A stretch of 64,000 bases of DNA from Thereva unica (GCA_949987705.1 OX465281.1:195287112-195351111); one strand, 5' to 3'; shown: positions 46,401 through 54,789, numbered from the stretch's first letter. Numbers and translations are program-made. Notes: generated from the letters alone by a model not told the origin.

Positions 46401-49400
46401 TAGTGGAACCCGATTTGTCACTTCTGTCAAAAGCTGAGAGGATCCACTGCAAACAAACACCTAGCAGCTCTGTTTGCAAGTCCTAATCCCACCTCCCCGC
46501 GGTGCCACAATTGGCGAATAGCGAGCTTTCTGCATCACAAAACAGAGTTTTAAGTCGATTGGGCTGAGGGTTAGAAACAGGACACGAATCGTATCATAGA
46601 ATGTGAGAACACTGCTTGCTGATGGACGGCTGGATGAAGTCCTTAACGAGATAAATCGATATAAAATAAAGATCATGGGACTCAGCGAGACCAGATGCGG
46701 GGGAACATATTTGCCCAAACGATGAGTCCTTCTTATATTCTAGGAGAAACAAACCAGAAAAGAAGCCAGGTCCAACCTCATTAGCTGGTTACCAGTTTCT
46801 GAGAGGATTATTACCATGCGCCTGCGTACCAGACTAAGAAGTACTACGCTAGCCCAATGCTATGCTTCAACTGAAGATGCAGACGACGACATCAAGGAAG
46901 AATTCTATAGGGGAGACATCATTGTTTTAATAGATGTCCTAAACGCACAGATCGGCCCCAACAACACCTGCCTTGAACACACAATAGGAAATCAAAGCAT
47001 TGGCCAGATCACTAACAGCAACGGTGAGCTTTTCATTGTCTTTTGCAGTTCCCACCAACTCATGGTAGGTGAAACTTACTTTTGCCCCAAAAAGATACAC
47101 AAAAATACCTGGGTATCGCCCGATGCTAGAACGAGTAACACTGGAAGTGACCACCATTTGACAGTAGCAACTATTCGCCTTAAAATTGCCACGATCAGAA
47201 ACGGTCAACGCGATGCCATAAACCGTAGACGGTTAAACGTAGACTTTCTGCGGGAAAGCATTAAAAGGCGAGAATTTGCTGGGAAACTACAACAAACCTT
47301 AAGTCAGCAAAGAGTTTCTGGCGAAAATAACATTGAAGAGCTGTGAGTAATACAAAGGGCGCTATTATAAAAGCAACGGAAACAATCGTCGGTGATATCC
47401 AAAGAAACCAGCAACATTAGACAAATAGAACGCAGGAGGGCCCTAAAAAATAAGCGAATTCTATAAGCGACCCGGAAAAATTTCTACAACTTGAATGGGA
47501 ATACTCCCAATTACACCGGAAGGTAAAATGAAGCGTCCGGTTTGATAAAAGCCAGAAGATAAACGAGCTCGCAGAAAAAGCGGCAAACACAGACAACAGT
47601 AAAGTGCTGTACCAAATTATTAAATAGCTCTCTGGAAAGCACTCTACTAAAAAGCATGCCGTTGAGAGTACGGGTGGAAGGCTGCTGCGCAGCGATGTGG
47701 AACAACTTCAAAGATGGGAGAGATTACTTCTTCGCCGCCTTATATGGTTCATTTGCACAGGAACCTCAAGAAAGCAGCAATAATGCACAGCCAATACGAC
47801 TCACCACCCGTAAACCATCCAAAACAGAAATAGTAACCGCAATTCATGCAATGGCTAATGGTAAAGCAGCTGGAAAATTTGGCATCCCGCCAGAACTGTT
47901 GAAAGTTGACTCAAGCGTCATAGCAGATGCCTTACAGACAATCCTGGAAAAAGCATGGAACACCTGAACCTTTTCGAAGGATTGGACGGAAGGTATCATA
48001 GTCAAAATTCCAAAAAAGGGAAACATTGTGACACGAGATTTTTATAGATATAGATTAGGTATAGGCGACACAATTGAAACCTCTTGCACTTATTTTCTTT
48101 TCTTTCGGGGACATTTCTACTAGAGGAAGCAATAATTGTAATAGGGAAGCATTTTAGTTTCCAATAACAGTTTCAAGTGAAAAGCATTTAAGTATTGTAA
48201 TAGAGAATAGGGCCCCAGGACTCTGATATATCAGACTATAACCTTTAACCGTAATATTAGCTTTAGTGGCATTACTAAGCAATATTTGAAAGCCGCCGAT
48301 TTTACGAACTTTTGCATCAACCTAATACATAAAGTATACTGCTCCAAAATTCAATAATGTAGTTTTTGTGAAAGAGTAGTATTTAGCAGAGTATTAAAGG
48401 TTTATTCTAGTAGTACTAACGTATTGTGGGCAATTAGAACACTAAGCTAAAAATTAAAGAACACTCAACACTGGCGAAAGCTAATGCAGCAAAATTCATT
48501 GTTTCTGTCATAACCATAGGCAATATTAATTCGAAGGCCAAGCTATAGAGAAGTCCAATTGGTAACTGAAATTCTGTTTACAGAAAATATTCGATTTTTT
48601 CATTTTTTATTTAAAAAAGAAAAGCGAGAAATAAATCCAGCCAAAATAATAGTATGGCTTACTTCATCGAAAGAAGTCGCAGAGCAACAAAAGAACCTAT
48701 TTTATTAGATTGAACATCTTAATGTAAGAAATTTTCCGGAGAACCTCCGCGGAATGTAAACGAATTTTGAATCTAAAACCTCTCAGGGAAATAATATTCA
48801 CTAGTCTTAAGGTAAATAGTTTTCGAAAAAATTAGCTGATCATTACTTCGTTTCGTTTTCACCTTTCAATGACAAAACTTGAAAAGTGCATATGTATATT
48901 TCATAACAATACTTTTTAACGTTGCACTTTTTCTTATATTAAAAAAAATAATGATACGCTCGCCCCTAATAAATATAAATTAAAGCGGGTTTTAAAACCA
49001 CTCGAAGGTTCAAGAAAAAAAAACTGCACATACTTGTTTTTCAAATATTTAAATTCGCCTTTCCAATATTAAAAAATCATTAACTCTCTTACCGGAAATT
49101 ATTTAACATGCATTTTGCGGCGAAAGGCTAAGAAGCTTTACAATATTTAATAAATGAATCGATTAATCGAATGGAAAACACCAAACCAGTGCAGAGCTAA
49201 AGATAACGTTTAAATGAAGCAAAAAAAGCAACCTACCGCTCAATAGAACTGACATTGCCGGTACGTTCCGAAAATTCCTTAATTTCATCATTTGATTTTA
49301 TATTATTTAGAAGACTCTCTCCATGTTTTGCTGCTGATAAGATTTCATCCTAAAAATATTTTAATATTTTTAATTATGAATAAATTAATTGATTATATTA

Positions 49401-52400
49401 TTATTTTATTTAACCTTAAGTCGTTCATACTCTGCTCCTTGATGATCTAACAATTTTTGTGTGGCATCAACAGAATTTGGAAATTCCGTGTCATGAATAG
49501 CTCGAATAAATATATCAAGATCGGCTGAAACTTGATGTGTTAGGCTTGAAAATTTTTCTAGAGACTAAAATATTGATTTAGTTAAGAAAAAAACTAAGAT
49601 TAAAAACTATGTATATATTTACTATTCTTTGCTGTATCCATTCGTGATGAGAGTACACAAGAGTACCACCCATATCTTGACTTAGTTGTGACTTATCTAT
49701 GTGTTCATGTAATTCTTCTATAGATGAGCAAATGACTAGGCGAAAACGATATTCTTCTTTTATAAATTTAGAACTAACCTGTAAGGTTATATTTTTAAAC
49801 ATGCTGAACTGACTTTCTATAATGGCAGTTTACTTACTTCTGAAATGGCTTTTTGGAAAAATCCTGATGGCCTCAATACATACACAACATGAATAATACC
49901 CGGAAAATATACCTACAAGATTTTATATTAGAGTATACTGGTTTAATTTGGATTAATTTGAATTAACAAAAAAAAAACATAAATAATAAAACACACTTAA
50001 ACGCAAACATTTCTTTAGAAAGTTCAGTTTAGATGAACATATGTGGCTTTTAAATCGAAGCTTGACAGAAAGATTTCTAATGATAATCTAAGTGAATATA
50101 ACTGTTTCTTTTATTATTATTGCTAGCTGGAACTCGGTGGGTCACACTGCACCCATAAACCAATAGTATGGCGTACGCTAAAACAATAGGGAATCTCAAA
50201 ACCGCCTTTTCCATGGGCAGTGAGAGTCTCAAATCCCACTACGAAAGTACATTCGATAAGGAAAATGCCACTCCGTTCGTTTAAAATCCCAAATCACCCA
50301 GAATTCAATGGGAGCTTGGGTGCTGGATGATCTGTACTTCCACCGTTGTTGCAAATTCCGAATATGTCCAATCTCATTCTCGACGCCAAAATCAAATTAA
50401 TAAGAAATGTTATGCCGTTGAAGTTCATTAACCTCTCGGCAATACGGTTCACTGCCTAGTCAGCGCTAGCTTCCCATTCAAATTGCACACCCCTCCCAAA
50501 CCAGTTAGGAGAACTGTATGGCATTATGGGAAAGCCAATTGGGAAACCTAGGCCCAACAGATGGTTTAATGGGGAGTGTATGAACGACATAAAAACAGAA
50601 GAAGCAACCTTTCGAGCGTACAAACGTTTCACGAGAGAATCGCTCCAGTTAGAATATATACAAGTAAGAAATTCCTGTAAAGCCACCATCAGGAAAGTCG
50701 AAACTTCATTCGACAACAAATTAAGAAGTCCTTAATTCAACCTCTAGTAGCAAAAACTTCTGGTCCTTGGTAAGCTCCATCAAAAAGAATTTCGCTACAT
50801 CCACAACCCCTTCATTTATCCACAAGGTGATAACAGACAGCAAATCCAAGGCTGATTTATTAGCATCTTTGTTCGCCTAATAAAAAAAGAGGCAAAAACC
50901 TACATCGAAAAAAATTGATTTTCAGCCGAAGTCGAAATTTTCAAAGGGCATATTGGACTAAAAATTTCAGGTTTCGTGTGCTTCGTGCCCGTGATGACTT
51001 TTAATCAGAAAGGTACGAAGAATCTAAATATCACAATATCAAGTGATTTGACGGAGACCGTTTTTCCATAAGAAGTTTGCGGGGTCCTTTAAACACAATT
51101 GGAGGGCATGGCGGGCGGATAAAGCCTCCGCTATTTGGGTGGCATTTCCGAGAATGCTGCCCAACGTGGAGGCCCACTCCTATCCGTCGCCTCCTGTTGG
51201 GGAGGGTGGTTGGCTTAATCTCGCTTTACGCAGTTCCAGTAAGGGCAGCAGTAAGAAAGAGGGCTAACCGCAGAAAATGGAGGGCCGTATGCAGGCTAAC
51301 GCTAGAAACGGATACGTGCGTGTGTGCAGTGTCTGCGGTGTATGCGTCGAATTTGCGTTGACAGACAGTTGCAAGCTTGGGTTCCGTTTAGTCTTTTACA
51401 AATAACCAAAAAATTTAAGCGACAAGTGCATGTGTCTCTTTTGTGGCTTGCGTTCGGGTATTTGAGACTATGGTGAATACGACAATGAGGAAAAGTTGGA
51501 AGTAGACCAACTTTTAGGTGATGGCCCAATCAAATTTTCAACGCCTGCCAACGCGCGAAAAACGTACGTTTTGTTTACGTAACTACGTCTCTCATGATCC
51601 AGAATATGTTAGAGGGGAGACAGAGTCAGTGCGAAAGTCAGATAACACACTGTGTGTCTGTAACGTAATGACAAGGCAAGTGAGCCAAGTCTGTTAAAAA
51701 TCGGTGTACCCTCGGATTTATTACAAACGAAGACAGATGGTTAACGAGTGAGTAGTGAGTGAGCGAGTTACGACCTCACGCAGGTCTTGGAAATGCAGGA
51801 TCTAGGAAACACCTTCATCGTTTCAAGTACCATAGCTCAGCGTTATGATTAAGTATGACTAGATATCCAGGATAATGCAGACCACGTTTTTTTATTGTGC
51901 GAGATTCAGCGAATATGGGCTGGAACCAGGGGGATTCTTCATGTGACAAGCTCATTTATTCTCAAATTCTGGGTGGTTATTTTACCAGCCCAGAATTTTC
52001 CGGGTGGGCACTGGTACCTATCATACCCACATTATCCGCCGGCGATGACCGGCCCGATTTCTTATCTCTATAAATGACCTACTTTCAATCCCCACCAACC
52101 CACTTCTCAGACTGCCACATAAAAAAGCCATATTAGCCCAGCGCATTCACAGAGAACATGTGTAGAAATCGCGTCGCCTTCCATTCAAAGTCGGCGTTCT
52201 GCCTCCTGAGAAAGTCCTAGGCCATGGAGATGATACCGCAGCCCTACATGGCCAGACAGATATTTCACCGATAGCATCCGACCCATTTAAAATGATAACG
52301 CCCCTTAACCCAATCCTCTATCAACGTGCACTATTTCGTTATATATTGCATAACAATATAAAAATACACTTACTGATATTTTTAATAAAACTGCTTTAAC

Positions 52401-53000
52401 GGAAGTCCACTTGTCTTTCCGTCGATCTATAATAAGCTGGAAGCCCAAATCCGCATCTTGCATGCTAAAAAATACATTAATCACTTTCAATTAAATCATT
52501 TTTAAAAACACATAATTACGATGGCACTGAAGTTAAATATAAAATTAATTTTTGATAGTCGGCATCCTCCAAAGTTTGAAAATTGTTATTATCGGGAAAA
52601 ATGATTAAAGGACAACCATCTCTGGATCTTCCTCCTGAGTAAGAAAGTAATTATGTAATTTTTATTAATAGTTTATTTATTTAAACCCCTTTACCTGTTA
52701 TGATGGCATGCTGAGGATGTAGCAAATCAGCTACATCGCCAATATTTAAGTGATCTTCGTTTCCATTAGTTATGTTCGTTGGAATCACAGGATTACTAAG
52801 TGAATTAACACTACCAGATTTATTTTGTTGATTGCTGTTGATGAAACTCGTTGTATGAGAGTTGGGAGGATTTTGTACTGTTTGATGTAGCACCGTTTGT
52901 ACAGAGGCAGTACTATTTACAGATGTTTGATGTTGAAATATATGCGGCCTTGCATGATGTGACGTTTGTGATTCAGATAAATTTGTATCAAGATCGTTAT
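28309..53000 (-). CDS. CRAL-TRIO/spectrin-repeat RhoGEF, puratrophin-1 (PLEKHG4)-like, partial
   Basis: Spliced gene in eleven exons: 53000-52695, 52634-52520, 52464-52374, 49912-49838, 49778-49623, 49564-49415, 49349-49237, 42160-41980, 41912-41604, 41541-41332, 28482-28309. Every junction has AG acceptor and GT donor and all phases agree, giving about 626 codons without a stop. Order of domains: polar Asn/Gln/Ser-rich region, Sec14-like CRAL-TRIO fold (motifs GCPLIIFPDNN, FQLIIDRRKDKW, FPGIIHVVYVLRPSGFF, GGTLVYSHHEWI), helical spectrin-like repeats, then a linker with RPVQTVTPEPAVPLQP. In this family such an N-terminal half precedes a DH-PH module that activates Rho GTPases at membranes or the cytoskeleton. 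The first exon lies above 53000 and the DH-PH exons below 28309; neither was found. Assignment to the puratrophin-1/PLEKHG4 branch rather than MCF2/DBS is from recognition of the sequence and is less sure than the gene itself. Confidence 0.85.
28670..28820 (+). pseudogene. Non-LTR retrotransposon C-terminal zinc-knuckle fragment
   Basis: The frame reads RLCMDGNETSIHIVCECPIL, with the CxxxGxETxxHxxCECP pattern found at the C-terminus of R1/jockey/I-type elements after the RNase H or RT tail. It is a short scrap in the 5' flank of the RhoGEF linker exon, within the 12.85-kb intron. Confidence 0.5.
28870..29360 (+). repeat. Unclassified repeat, ATGGGTATCAAATGA family
   Basis: The unit TTTGCATACAGCTT...CTCCGATGACAATG...TTAGATCCATGGCGG...GGGCGGATT occurs in two to three diverged tandem versions. 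ATGGGTATCAAATGAAAGGG follows. Related text is found near 14600-15150 and, inverted, at 21480-21790. Non-coding. Confidence 0.5.
30590..32250. other. Spacer of the foldback element, no gene recognised
   Basis: Short open frames on both strands (for example 30935-31147 and 31195-31455), none with a transposase motif. The composition is like the surrounding intron. Confidence 0.35.
32252..32543. mobile_element. Palindromic MITE nested in the foldback element
   Basis: About 290 bp. The left arm contains AAAGATACGTTTTTATTTTA and AATGAACCAAAAAG; the right arm has the exact reverse complement of these. The arms are about 90 to 100 bp, so the element is nearly all inverted repeat. Target duplication not resolved. 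Confidence 0.65.
33913..34542 (+). pseudogene. CR1-like reverse transcriptase, N-terminal half
   Basis: The frame shows ALPYFSGIYPDSWKLALVHP, IPKKGEASDPLNYRPIAITS (RT motif 2), RQYGVRPKQSTSDLL and VLDISKAFDIVWHPALL (motif A, catalytic Asp). It ends after PEFPKGQF, where a frameshift interrupts motif B (PQGSILSP in other copies). The first 8 codons of the longer open frame lie in the foldback arm. Confidence 0.75.
33913..35510 (+). mobile_element. CR1-like non-LTR retrotransposon fragment, plus strand
   Basis: Begins just at the right end of the foldback element and runs to the CR1 3' end (GCATTGCATCATGACC, GAACTGGTAGTATAAAGGG). The RT part is open at 33913-34542; the later part is frameshifted but shows CFADDGTLHFS, then QDPPQDS...DKVQNRALKLIGDD and RYYHG-like text. 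5' truncated. Confidence 0.75.
35516..37010. other. No gene recognised
   Basis: Intron sequence of the RhoGEF gene. The part 35940-36340 is clearly richer in G and C than its surroundings and has no second copy in the window. It may be single-copy, possibly regulatory, but no motif proves this. Confidence 0.35.
37012..37262 (-). mobile_element. CR1-like 3' end fragment
   Basis: The minus strand shows NRATRLCNCLPESMFPSSYN and ISEFKRKVHRHLL, the last part of the CR1 C-terminal domain. It is followed by the shared 3' end with CATTGCACCATGAC and ACTAGTAATAC. Confidence 0.7.
37330..37860 (+). pseudogene. RTE-type pre-RT/RT fragment A
   Basis: The open frame at 37340-37657 has VQNKWENYFEDLLSQN and LEEVKKAINKLKNNKALGGD (RT motif 1). 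After a stop it continues with EEILGEYQAGFRKKMSTTDQ and VDFKQEYD. Several internal segments are missing. A second RTE-like copy begins at 37862. Confidence 0.65.
37862..39775 (+). mobile_element. RTE-type retrotransposon fragment B, interrupted by a MITE
   Basis: Shows LLTDPKGILEQWEKHFHELL, SRLKNNKASRADGIAAELVK, GHYQCGFSPGKSTTDQIFTL, HLFIDFKAAYDSIARVEL (motif A), then after the MITE at 38535-38867 NGLRQGAGL and FNLALEKVIR (motif B), and the tail with KILRNIVCPVYEEGRFRR. YADD is not intact. Many stops and frameshifts, so it is a relic. Confidence 0.7.
38535..38867. mobile_element. MITE inserted in an RTE copy, TA duplication
   Basis: 333 bp. The ends are perfect inverted repeats of about 24 bp starting ATGCTGTAAACATACTAAGG, each flanked by TA (38533-38534 and 38868-38869). 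It splits the RTE reading frame between the residues ATSQV and the following VSGTLSRP. Non-coding; ends and TA duplication suit a Tc1/mariner-type MITE. Confidence 0.75.
39900..40220 (-). pseudogene. Possible non-LTR ORF1 fragment with coiled coil
   Basis: The minus frame reads KGSLDFKDLLGDL, a stop, then MNCLQEDFQRQLKELHVAIV and VNDMEYRIDSLESR. The heptad pattern suggests a coiled coil such as those in ORF1 proteins of non-LTR elements. No zinc knuckle or RRM is visible, so the assignment is weak. Confidence 0.35.
40221..41331. other. Intron sequence, no feature recognised
   Basis: AT-rich part of the 12.85-kb RhoGEF intron, next to the exon at 41332. No repeat copy in the window. Confidence 0.4.
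41332..41541 (-). CDS. RhoGEF exon, end of spectrin-like region
   Basis: 210 bp (70 codons, phase 0), acceptor AAACACAG, donor GTAAGT. Encodes ANKWCAKGVELLASQRIEKC, then a helix and the end LVSQ. Another open frame overlaps this exon, but only this one joins the exons on both sides. The next exon is 12.85 kb away. Confidence 0.85.
41604..41912 (-). CDS. RhoGEF exon, spectrin-like repeat
   Basis: 309 bp (103 codons, phase 0), acceptor ATTTTACAG, donor GTAAAT. The helical sequence includes FDGHLKTVSEMTEIGETV and IERAEEVISAGQQLI, then LRRLETL-type leucine spacing near the end. Introns of 62 and 67 bp separate it from its neighbours. Confidence 0.88.
41980..42160 (-). CDS. RhoGEF exon, spectrin-like repeat
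   Basis: 181 bp, donor GTAAGAG. Two AG acceptors lie close together here (GCATCCAG and AGTGCAG). Only GCATCCAG keeps the frame with the exon at 49237-49349. Encodes AGNLKRV, then the long helix with RRLLVQLEETERRFDEFW and ending FEQDFRELQ. An in-frame ATG lies 23 bases upstream, in a CTCG/CTCT-rich tract; see findings for a possible alternative start. Confidence 0.82.
42161..42260 (-). promoter_or_regulatory. CTCT/CTCG-rich tract upstream of RhoGEF exon, possible alternative start
   Basis: On the minus strand a pyrimidine-rich run (CTCTCACTCTCTCGTTCGC and CTCGCTCGCTC) precedes an ATG at 42183. That ATG is in frame with the exon at 42160-41980. The tract may serve as the polypyrimidine tract for the acceptor, or it may be a GAGA-type promoter element. 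The sequence cannot decide between these. Confidence 0.35.
42536..42800. repeat. Left inverted terminal repeat of the transposon at 42536
   Basis: Pairs with 44545-44811. Differences are mostly small indels such as an extra stretch after CCCATGTTTCGGGTTTTCG. Confidence 0.75.
43056..44138 (+). pseudogene. PIN/FEN-like and CXC-domain protein of the transposon, broken
   Basis: Three frames carry consecutive parts: FDGYSSSTSRAKVAEHQRR (43061), then ESDADVLIVDTAVE, VVGEDVDLIVLL-like text (GIVGEDVDLIVLL) and FLHAFTGCDTASSAF (43183-43509), then MYRWKIENNYLVPV and the cysteine array CRCKKDCASAKCGCKK...CSPACQNCQGKC (43791-44138), followed by an acidic tail. The Asp pairs resemble PIN/FEN nucleases (inference), and the cysteine spacing matches CXC (TSO1/tesmin) domains. 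Frameshifts near 43180 and after 43500 and a stop near 43765 show it is not functional. Confidence 0.65.
44545..44811. repeat. Right inverted terminal repeat of the transposon at 42536
   Basis: Reverse complement of 42536-42800 with a few short indels. The region AAAATTTAATCAGCTTTCAT is matched exactly near the inner end. Confidence 0.75.
45119..45570. mobile_element. Candidate MITE with GTTTCCATGACAGCTTGA ends
   Basis: About 450 bp. The left end is GTTTCCATGACAGCTTGA and the right end is its reverse complement with one change in the inner part (TCAAGCTGTCATGGAAAC). Inside are many CTTGAAG/CTCGAGT words. The target duplication could not be read. Non-coding. Confidence 0.55.
45780..45960 (-). 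mobile_element. CR1-like 3' end fragment
   Basis: Contains the CR1 3' end words GTCTAGCAGTAAGCTTAG and GGTTCATCGCCATCTTCTTC-like text on the minus strand, as in the copy at 6375-7460. About 180 bp remain. Confidence 0.6.
45961..46372. other. No gene recognised
   Basis: A minus-strand open frame of 81 codons has no known features. The text AGTTTTCGAGATAT near 46218 also occurs at 42812, inside the inverted-repeat transposon region. Confidence 0.3.
46373..48027 (+). mobile_element. Second copy of the RTE element at 8746, truncated
   Basis: Starts at the same point as the copy at 8746 (GGCTAACAAAGACC) and follows it through the leader, endonuclease and linker. It has internal deletions (for example the endonuclease start and part of the middle) and several stops. 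It ends at KIPKKGN within RT motif 2, where it joins a GTGACACGAGATTTTTATAG segment. Frames with TKTEIVTAIHAMANGKAAGK-like text remain. Confidence 0.8.
46816..47346 (+). pseudogene. RTE endonuclease/linker fragment of copy 2
   Basis: 176 open codons: MRLRTRLRSTTLAQCYAST, FYRGDIIVLIDVLNAQIG, then GSDHHLTVATIRLKIAT and RRRLNVDFLRESIKRREFAG. The segment with RNQIDHVAVS is deleted, so the nuclease is incomplete. It shows the intact junction that is frameshifted in the copy at 8746. Confidence 0.75.
48053..49236. other. Intron sequence, no feature recognised
   Basis: AT-rich and without repeats shared in the window. It leads directly to the RhoGEF exon at 49237. Confidence 0.4.
49237..49349 (-). 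CDS. RhoGEF exon, spectrin-like repeat
   Basis: 113 bp, acceptor TTTTTAG, donor GTAGGT. Encodes DEILSAAKHGESLL, then a linker ending GNVSSIE plus two bases of an arginine codon. That codon is completed by the first base of the next exon, 7.1 kb away, which fixes the acceptor used there. Confidence 0.82.
49415..49564 (-). CDS. RhoGEF exon, first spectrin-like helix
   Basis: 150 bp (50 codons, phase 0), acceptor ATTTTAG, donor GTTAAA. It begins SLEKFSSLTHQVSADLDIF and ends HQGAEYERLK. The heptad-like spacing of leucines and charged residues indicates the start of the spectrin-like helical bundle that follows CRAL-TRIO in this family. Confidence 0.85.
49623..49778 (-). CDS. RhoGEF exon, end of CRAL-TRIO domain
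   Basis: 156 bp (52 codons, phase 0), acceptor CCTTACAG, donor GTAAATA. It carries the segment that ends ELHEHIDKSQL, then GGTLVYSHHEWIQQRI. HEHID, GGTL and HxxWI are conserved at the C-terminal end of the CRAL-TRIO domain in this family. An open frame continues for some codons into the intron, so the naive open frame is longer than the exon. Confidence 0.9.
49838..49912 (-). CDS. RhoGEF exon, CRAL-TRIO core
   Basis: 75 bp (25 codons, phase 0 on both sides), acceptor TCTTGTAG, donor GTAAGTAA. Encodes VYFPGIIHVVYVLRPSGFF and QKAISE. The VVYVLRPSGFFQK segment is a hallmark of the Sec14-like domain of Dbl-family exchange factors. Confidence 0.88.
49913..50429. other. Intron sequence with a worn repeat start
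   Basis: At 50125 CTAGCTGGAACTCGGTGGG followed by GCACCCATAAACCAATAG matches the start of the repeat at 265. The rest is unassigned. Confidence 0.4.
50430..50884 (+). pseudogene. CR1/jockey-like pre-RT fragment
   Basis: The frame shows RPNRWFNGECMNDIKTEEAT and AYKRFTRESLQLEYIQVRN, then SKNFWSLVSSIKKNFATS and SKSKADLLASLF. This matches the region between endonuclease and RT in CR1/jockey-type elements. Stops and frameshifts are present. It lies in the 2.46-kb RhoGEF intron on the opposite strand. Confidence 0.6.
51080..51430 (+). pseudogene. R1/LOA-type RT C-terminal fragment
   Basis: Two frames give LPNVGGP and RRLLLGRVVGLISLYAVPV, then RKRANRRKWRAVCRLT. The pattern LPNxGGP...RRLLLxxVV...LYxxPV is typical of the region after RT in R1/LOA-type elements. 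Only about 100 codons remain. Confidence 0.55.
51431..52373. other. Intron sequence with a short CR1 scrap
   Basis: At about 52035-52118 the plus strand reads FLISINDLLSIPTNPLL, matching CR1 RT after motif B (FLIFINDLLSIPSNPLL at 7390). The rest is unassigned. Confidence 0.45.
52374..52464 (-). CDS. RhoGEF exon, CRAL-TRIO core
   Basis: 91 bp, acceptor TTTTTTAG, donor GTAAGTG. Encodes MQDADLGFQLIIDRRKDKW followed by SVKAVLLKIS. The first base completes the serine codon of the previous exon. The strand LIIDRR and the tryptophan are typical of this domain. A 2.46-kb intron with retrotransposon pieces follows. Confidence 0.87.
52520..52634 (-). CDS. RhoGEF exon, start of CRAL-TRIO domain
   Basis: 115 bp, acceptor TTACTCAG, donor GTAATT. 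Encodes GGRSRDGCPLIIFPDNNN and the following helix with DYQKLILYLTSVPS. The GGR...GCPLI...FPD pattern is the usual opening of the Sec14-like domain in MCF2, DBS, Trio and PLEKHG4 exchange factors. It is separated from the exon above by a 60-bp intron. Confidence 0.85.
52695..53000 (-). CDS. RhoGEF exon, polar N-terminal region
   Basis: 306 bp between acceptor TTTTTTAG and donor GTAAAG. It starts with two bases that finish a codon and ends with one base over. The 101 residues are rich in Asn, Gln, Ser, His and Thr and look unstructured, then end with PQHAIITG, which runs into the CRAL-TRIO domain. Only this frame joins the next exon openly. The preceding exon is not in the part of the window I could resolve. 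Confidence 0.75.
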
Positions 53001-53219
53001 CTAAAAAACAAAATAAAGTTTCATTTAGTACAAGAATTTTTAATTGTGCAGTTTTAATAACTACAAAGGGTTGAATTTTCTCTACTTAAGGAGAATTGTT
53101 AATAGACTTTCAAAGCACCCCTAACAATCTAAATTTTCATTACTAATTAGGACCGCATGATTTCAAGTAGTTTTAATAATTTTAATATATTGTGTGCGAA
53201 AAGTAAAGCGAAGCGAAGT

Positions 53220-53582
53220 TGACTTGATGGAGCTAAGAACATTCCATCTAGATGCAATTGATTTCGATCGTATTAATCTTCGACCAGACGAAGCAACAGC
53301 ATTAACAAAAGCTCAAAGGGAAGAATTAAATATGTGCTCGTAGGAAGCGCAGTCATATTTAAACTCAAGGATCGTCCACACGACTAATAGAGCACAAAAT
53401 TAATACTGGCAACCACCCGCCAATTTCGACATCCCCTTATCGCTTGAACAGTCAGCGCAAGGCTATACTGGAAAAATAAATTGAAAGAATGTTGGAAATG
53501 GACATCATCGAGCCCTACGAATTCCCTTGGTCGCACCAAAAATAGTGGTTCCCAATAAAGATGGAGGTATAAGGCCAGGGCC
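53220..53582 (+). pseudogene. Ty3/gypsy reverse transcriptase fragment
   Basis: One frame reads NTGNHPPISTSPYRLNSQRK and then RMLEMDIIEPYEFPW; another continues PKIVVPNKDGGIRP. Together they match the opening of a Ty3/gypsy reverse transcriptase. A stop and a frameshift break it. It ends at the hAT-like end at 53577. Confidence 0.65.
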
Positions 53583-53640
53583 GGTGTTTCGTTTTTTTGC
53601 GCCCGGTGCATAATGCCATATTGCGCCCTATCACTTTTTG
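53577..53640. repeat. Single end of the hAT-like family seen at 3067-3941
   Basis: Starts CAGGGCCGGTGTTTCG and continues GCGCCCGGTGCA and TGCCATATTGCGCCC, the reverse complement of the right end at 3880-3941. No partner end or target duplication was found nearby. Confidence 0.6.
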
Positions 53641-54368
53641 GTCGCAGGGAGGGACAATGGACAGAGACAACAAATTTCTTCTACTTCGATGGCTCTACAG
53701 CCCAATTCGAGCCTTGGCCTTCATCAGCTTCTTCCTCCAGGCGTCTTTCTGCTCCGCAACTTGTCTCCAGTTTCTTGTGTTGAGCAATTTTGCTGCATCG
53801 ACCTTAACATTGTCTTCCCACCTTGACCATGGTTTGCCAACTGGTCTTCTGTCATCTAGTAGTAGGTACAAGGTTTTTTTTGGTATCCTTGAGTCATCCA
53901 TTCTTTGGACATGACCGGCCCAACGTAAAACGCAGTAGCTTGGCATGTGTCGAGAGTTTACACTCTTTGTATAAATCGTACAATTCATGATTGTAGCGTA
54001 TTCCCCATGCATCGTCTTCATTGATCGGGCCGCATATCCTTCGGAGAACCTTCCTCTCAAATATATCCATCTTGTCGGCGGATTTCTGGGAGATGCTCTA
54101 TGCTTCACATCCATACGTAGCTACTGTACATATGATGGTTTTGTAGATTCTTATTTTTGTTTTTCTGTGGATGTCTCTGGATTTCATGACTGGCAGTAGT
54201 GAGAAGTATGTTCTGTTCGCGGCGTTTATTCTTCTTTGTACGTCTATCGTTTCATCGTTGTCTTCACTGACTGTGGACCGCAGGTAGTTAGATTGGTTTA
54301 CCCGTTCAAAGTTATATTCCCCCCAGGTGGTATTGTGGTTTCTTCTTCTTCTTTCCACCCTTGACTAA

Positions 54369-54788
54369 CTATTTGGATTTGTTAAGTAGGGTTGCATTCG
54401 CATCAATGTTAACTTTGCGAATTACTCCTTCTAGGCAGACATTAAATAGCATGAGTGCCAGCCCATTGCCCTGCTTTAAGCCTTGCTTGACTGGAAAGGA
54501 CTCCGTCAATTCTCCTTGTAGTCTGACTGTACACCTTGTATTTTCCATTGTCATTTTCGTCAGTTTCACTATCTTTAGGGGTATGTTTAGGTCCAGCATT
54601 GTCGCGTACATTTTTTCCCTGTCGATGCTGTCGTATGCTTGTTTGAAGTCGATGAAAAGTAGCCTTTTCGGAAGATTTGCCTTATTGAGAAAAGTTGATC
54701 CATTGTTGACCTTTCTGAATCCAGCTTGGTATTCACTTATTGCAGCTTCTGCGTAAGGTTCCAGTGTGACCTTAATTATATTGGTCAT
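54369..54788 (-). pseudogene. RTE reverse transcriptase core fragment
   Basis: 139 codons with motif A (FIDFKQAYDS) and motif B (KQGLKQGNG). The first methionine lies at the junction with the 127-bp palindromic MITE; upstream coding sequence continues on the far side of it. Confidence 0.7.
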
Positions 54789-54789
54789 T

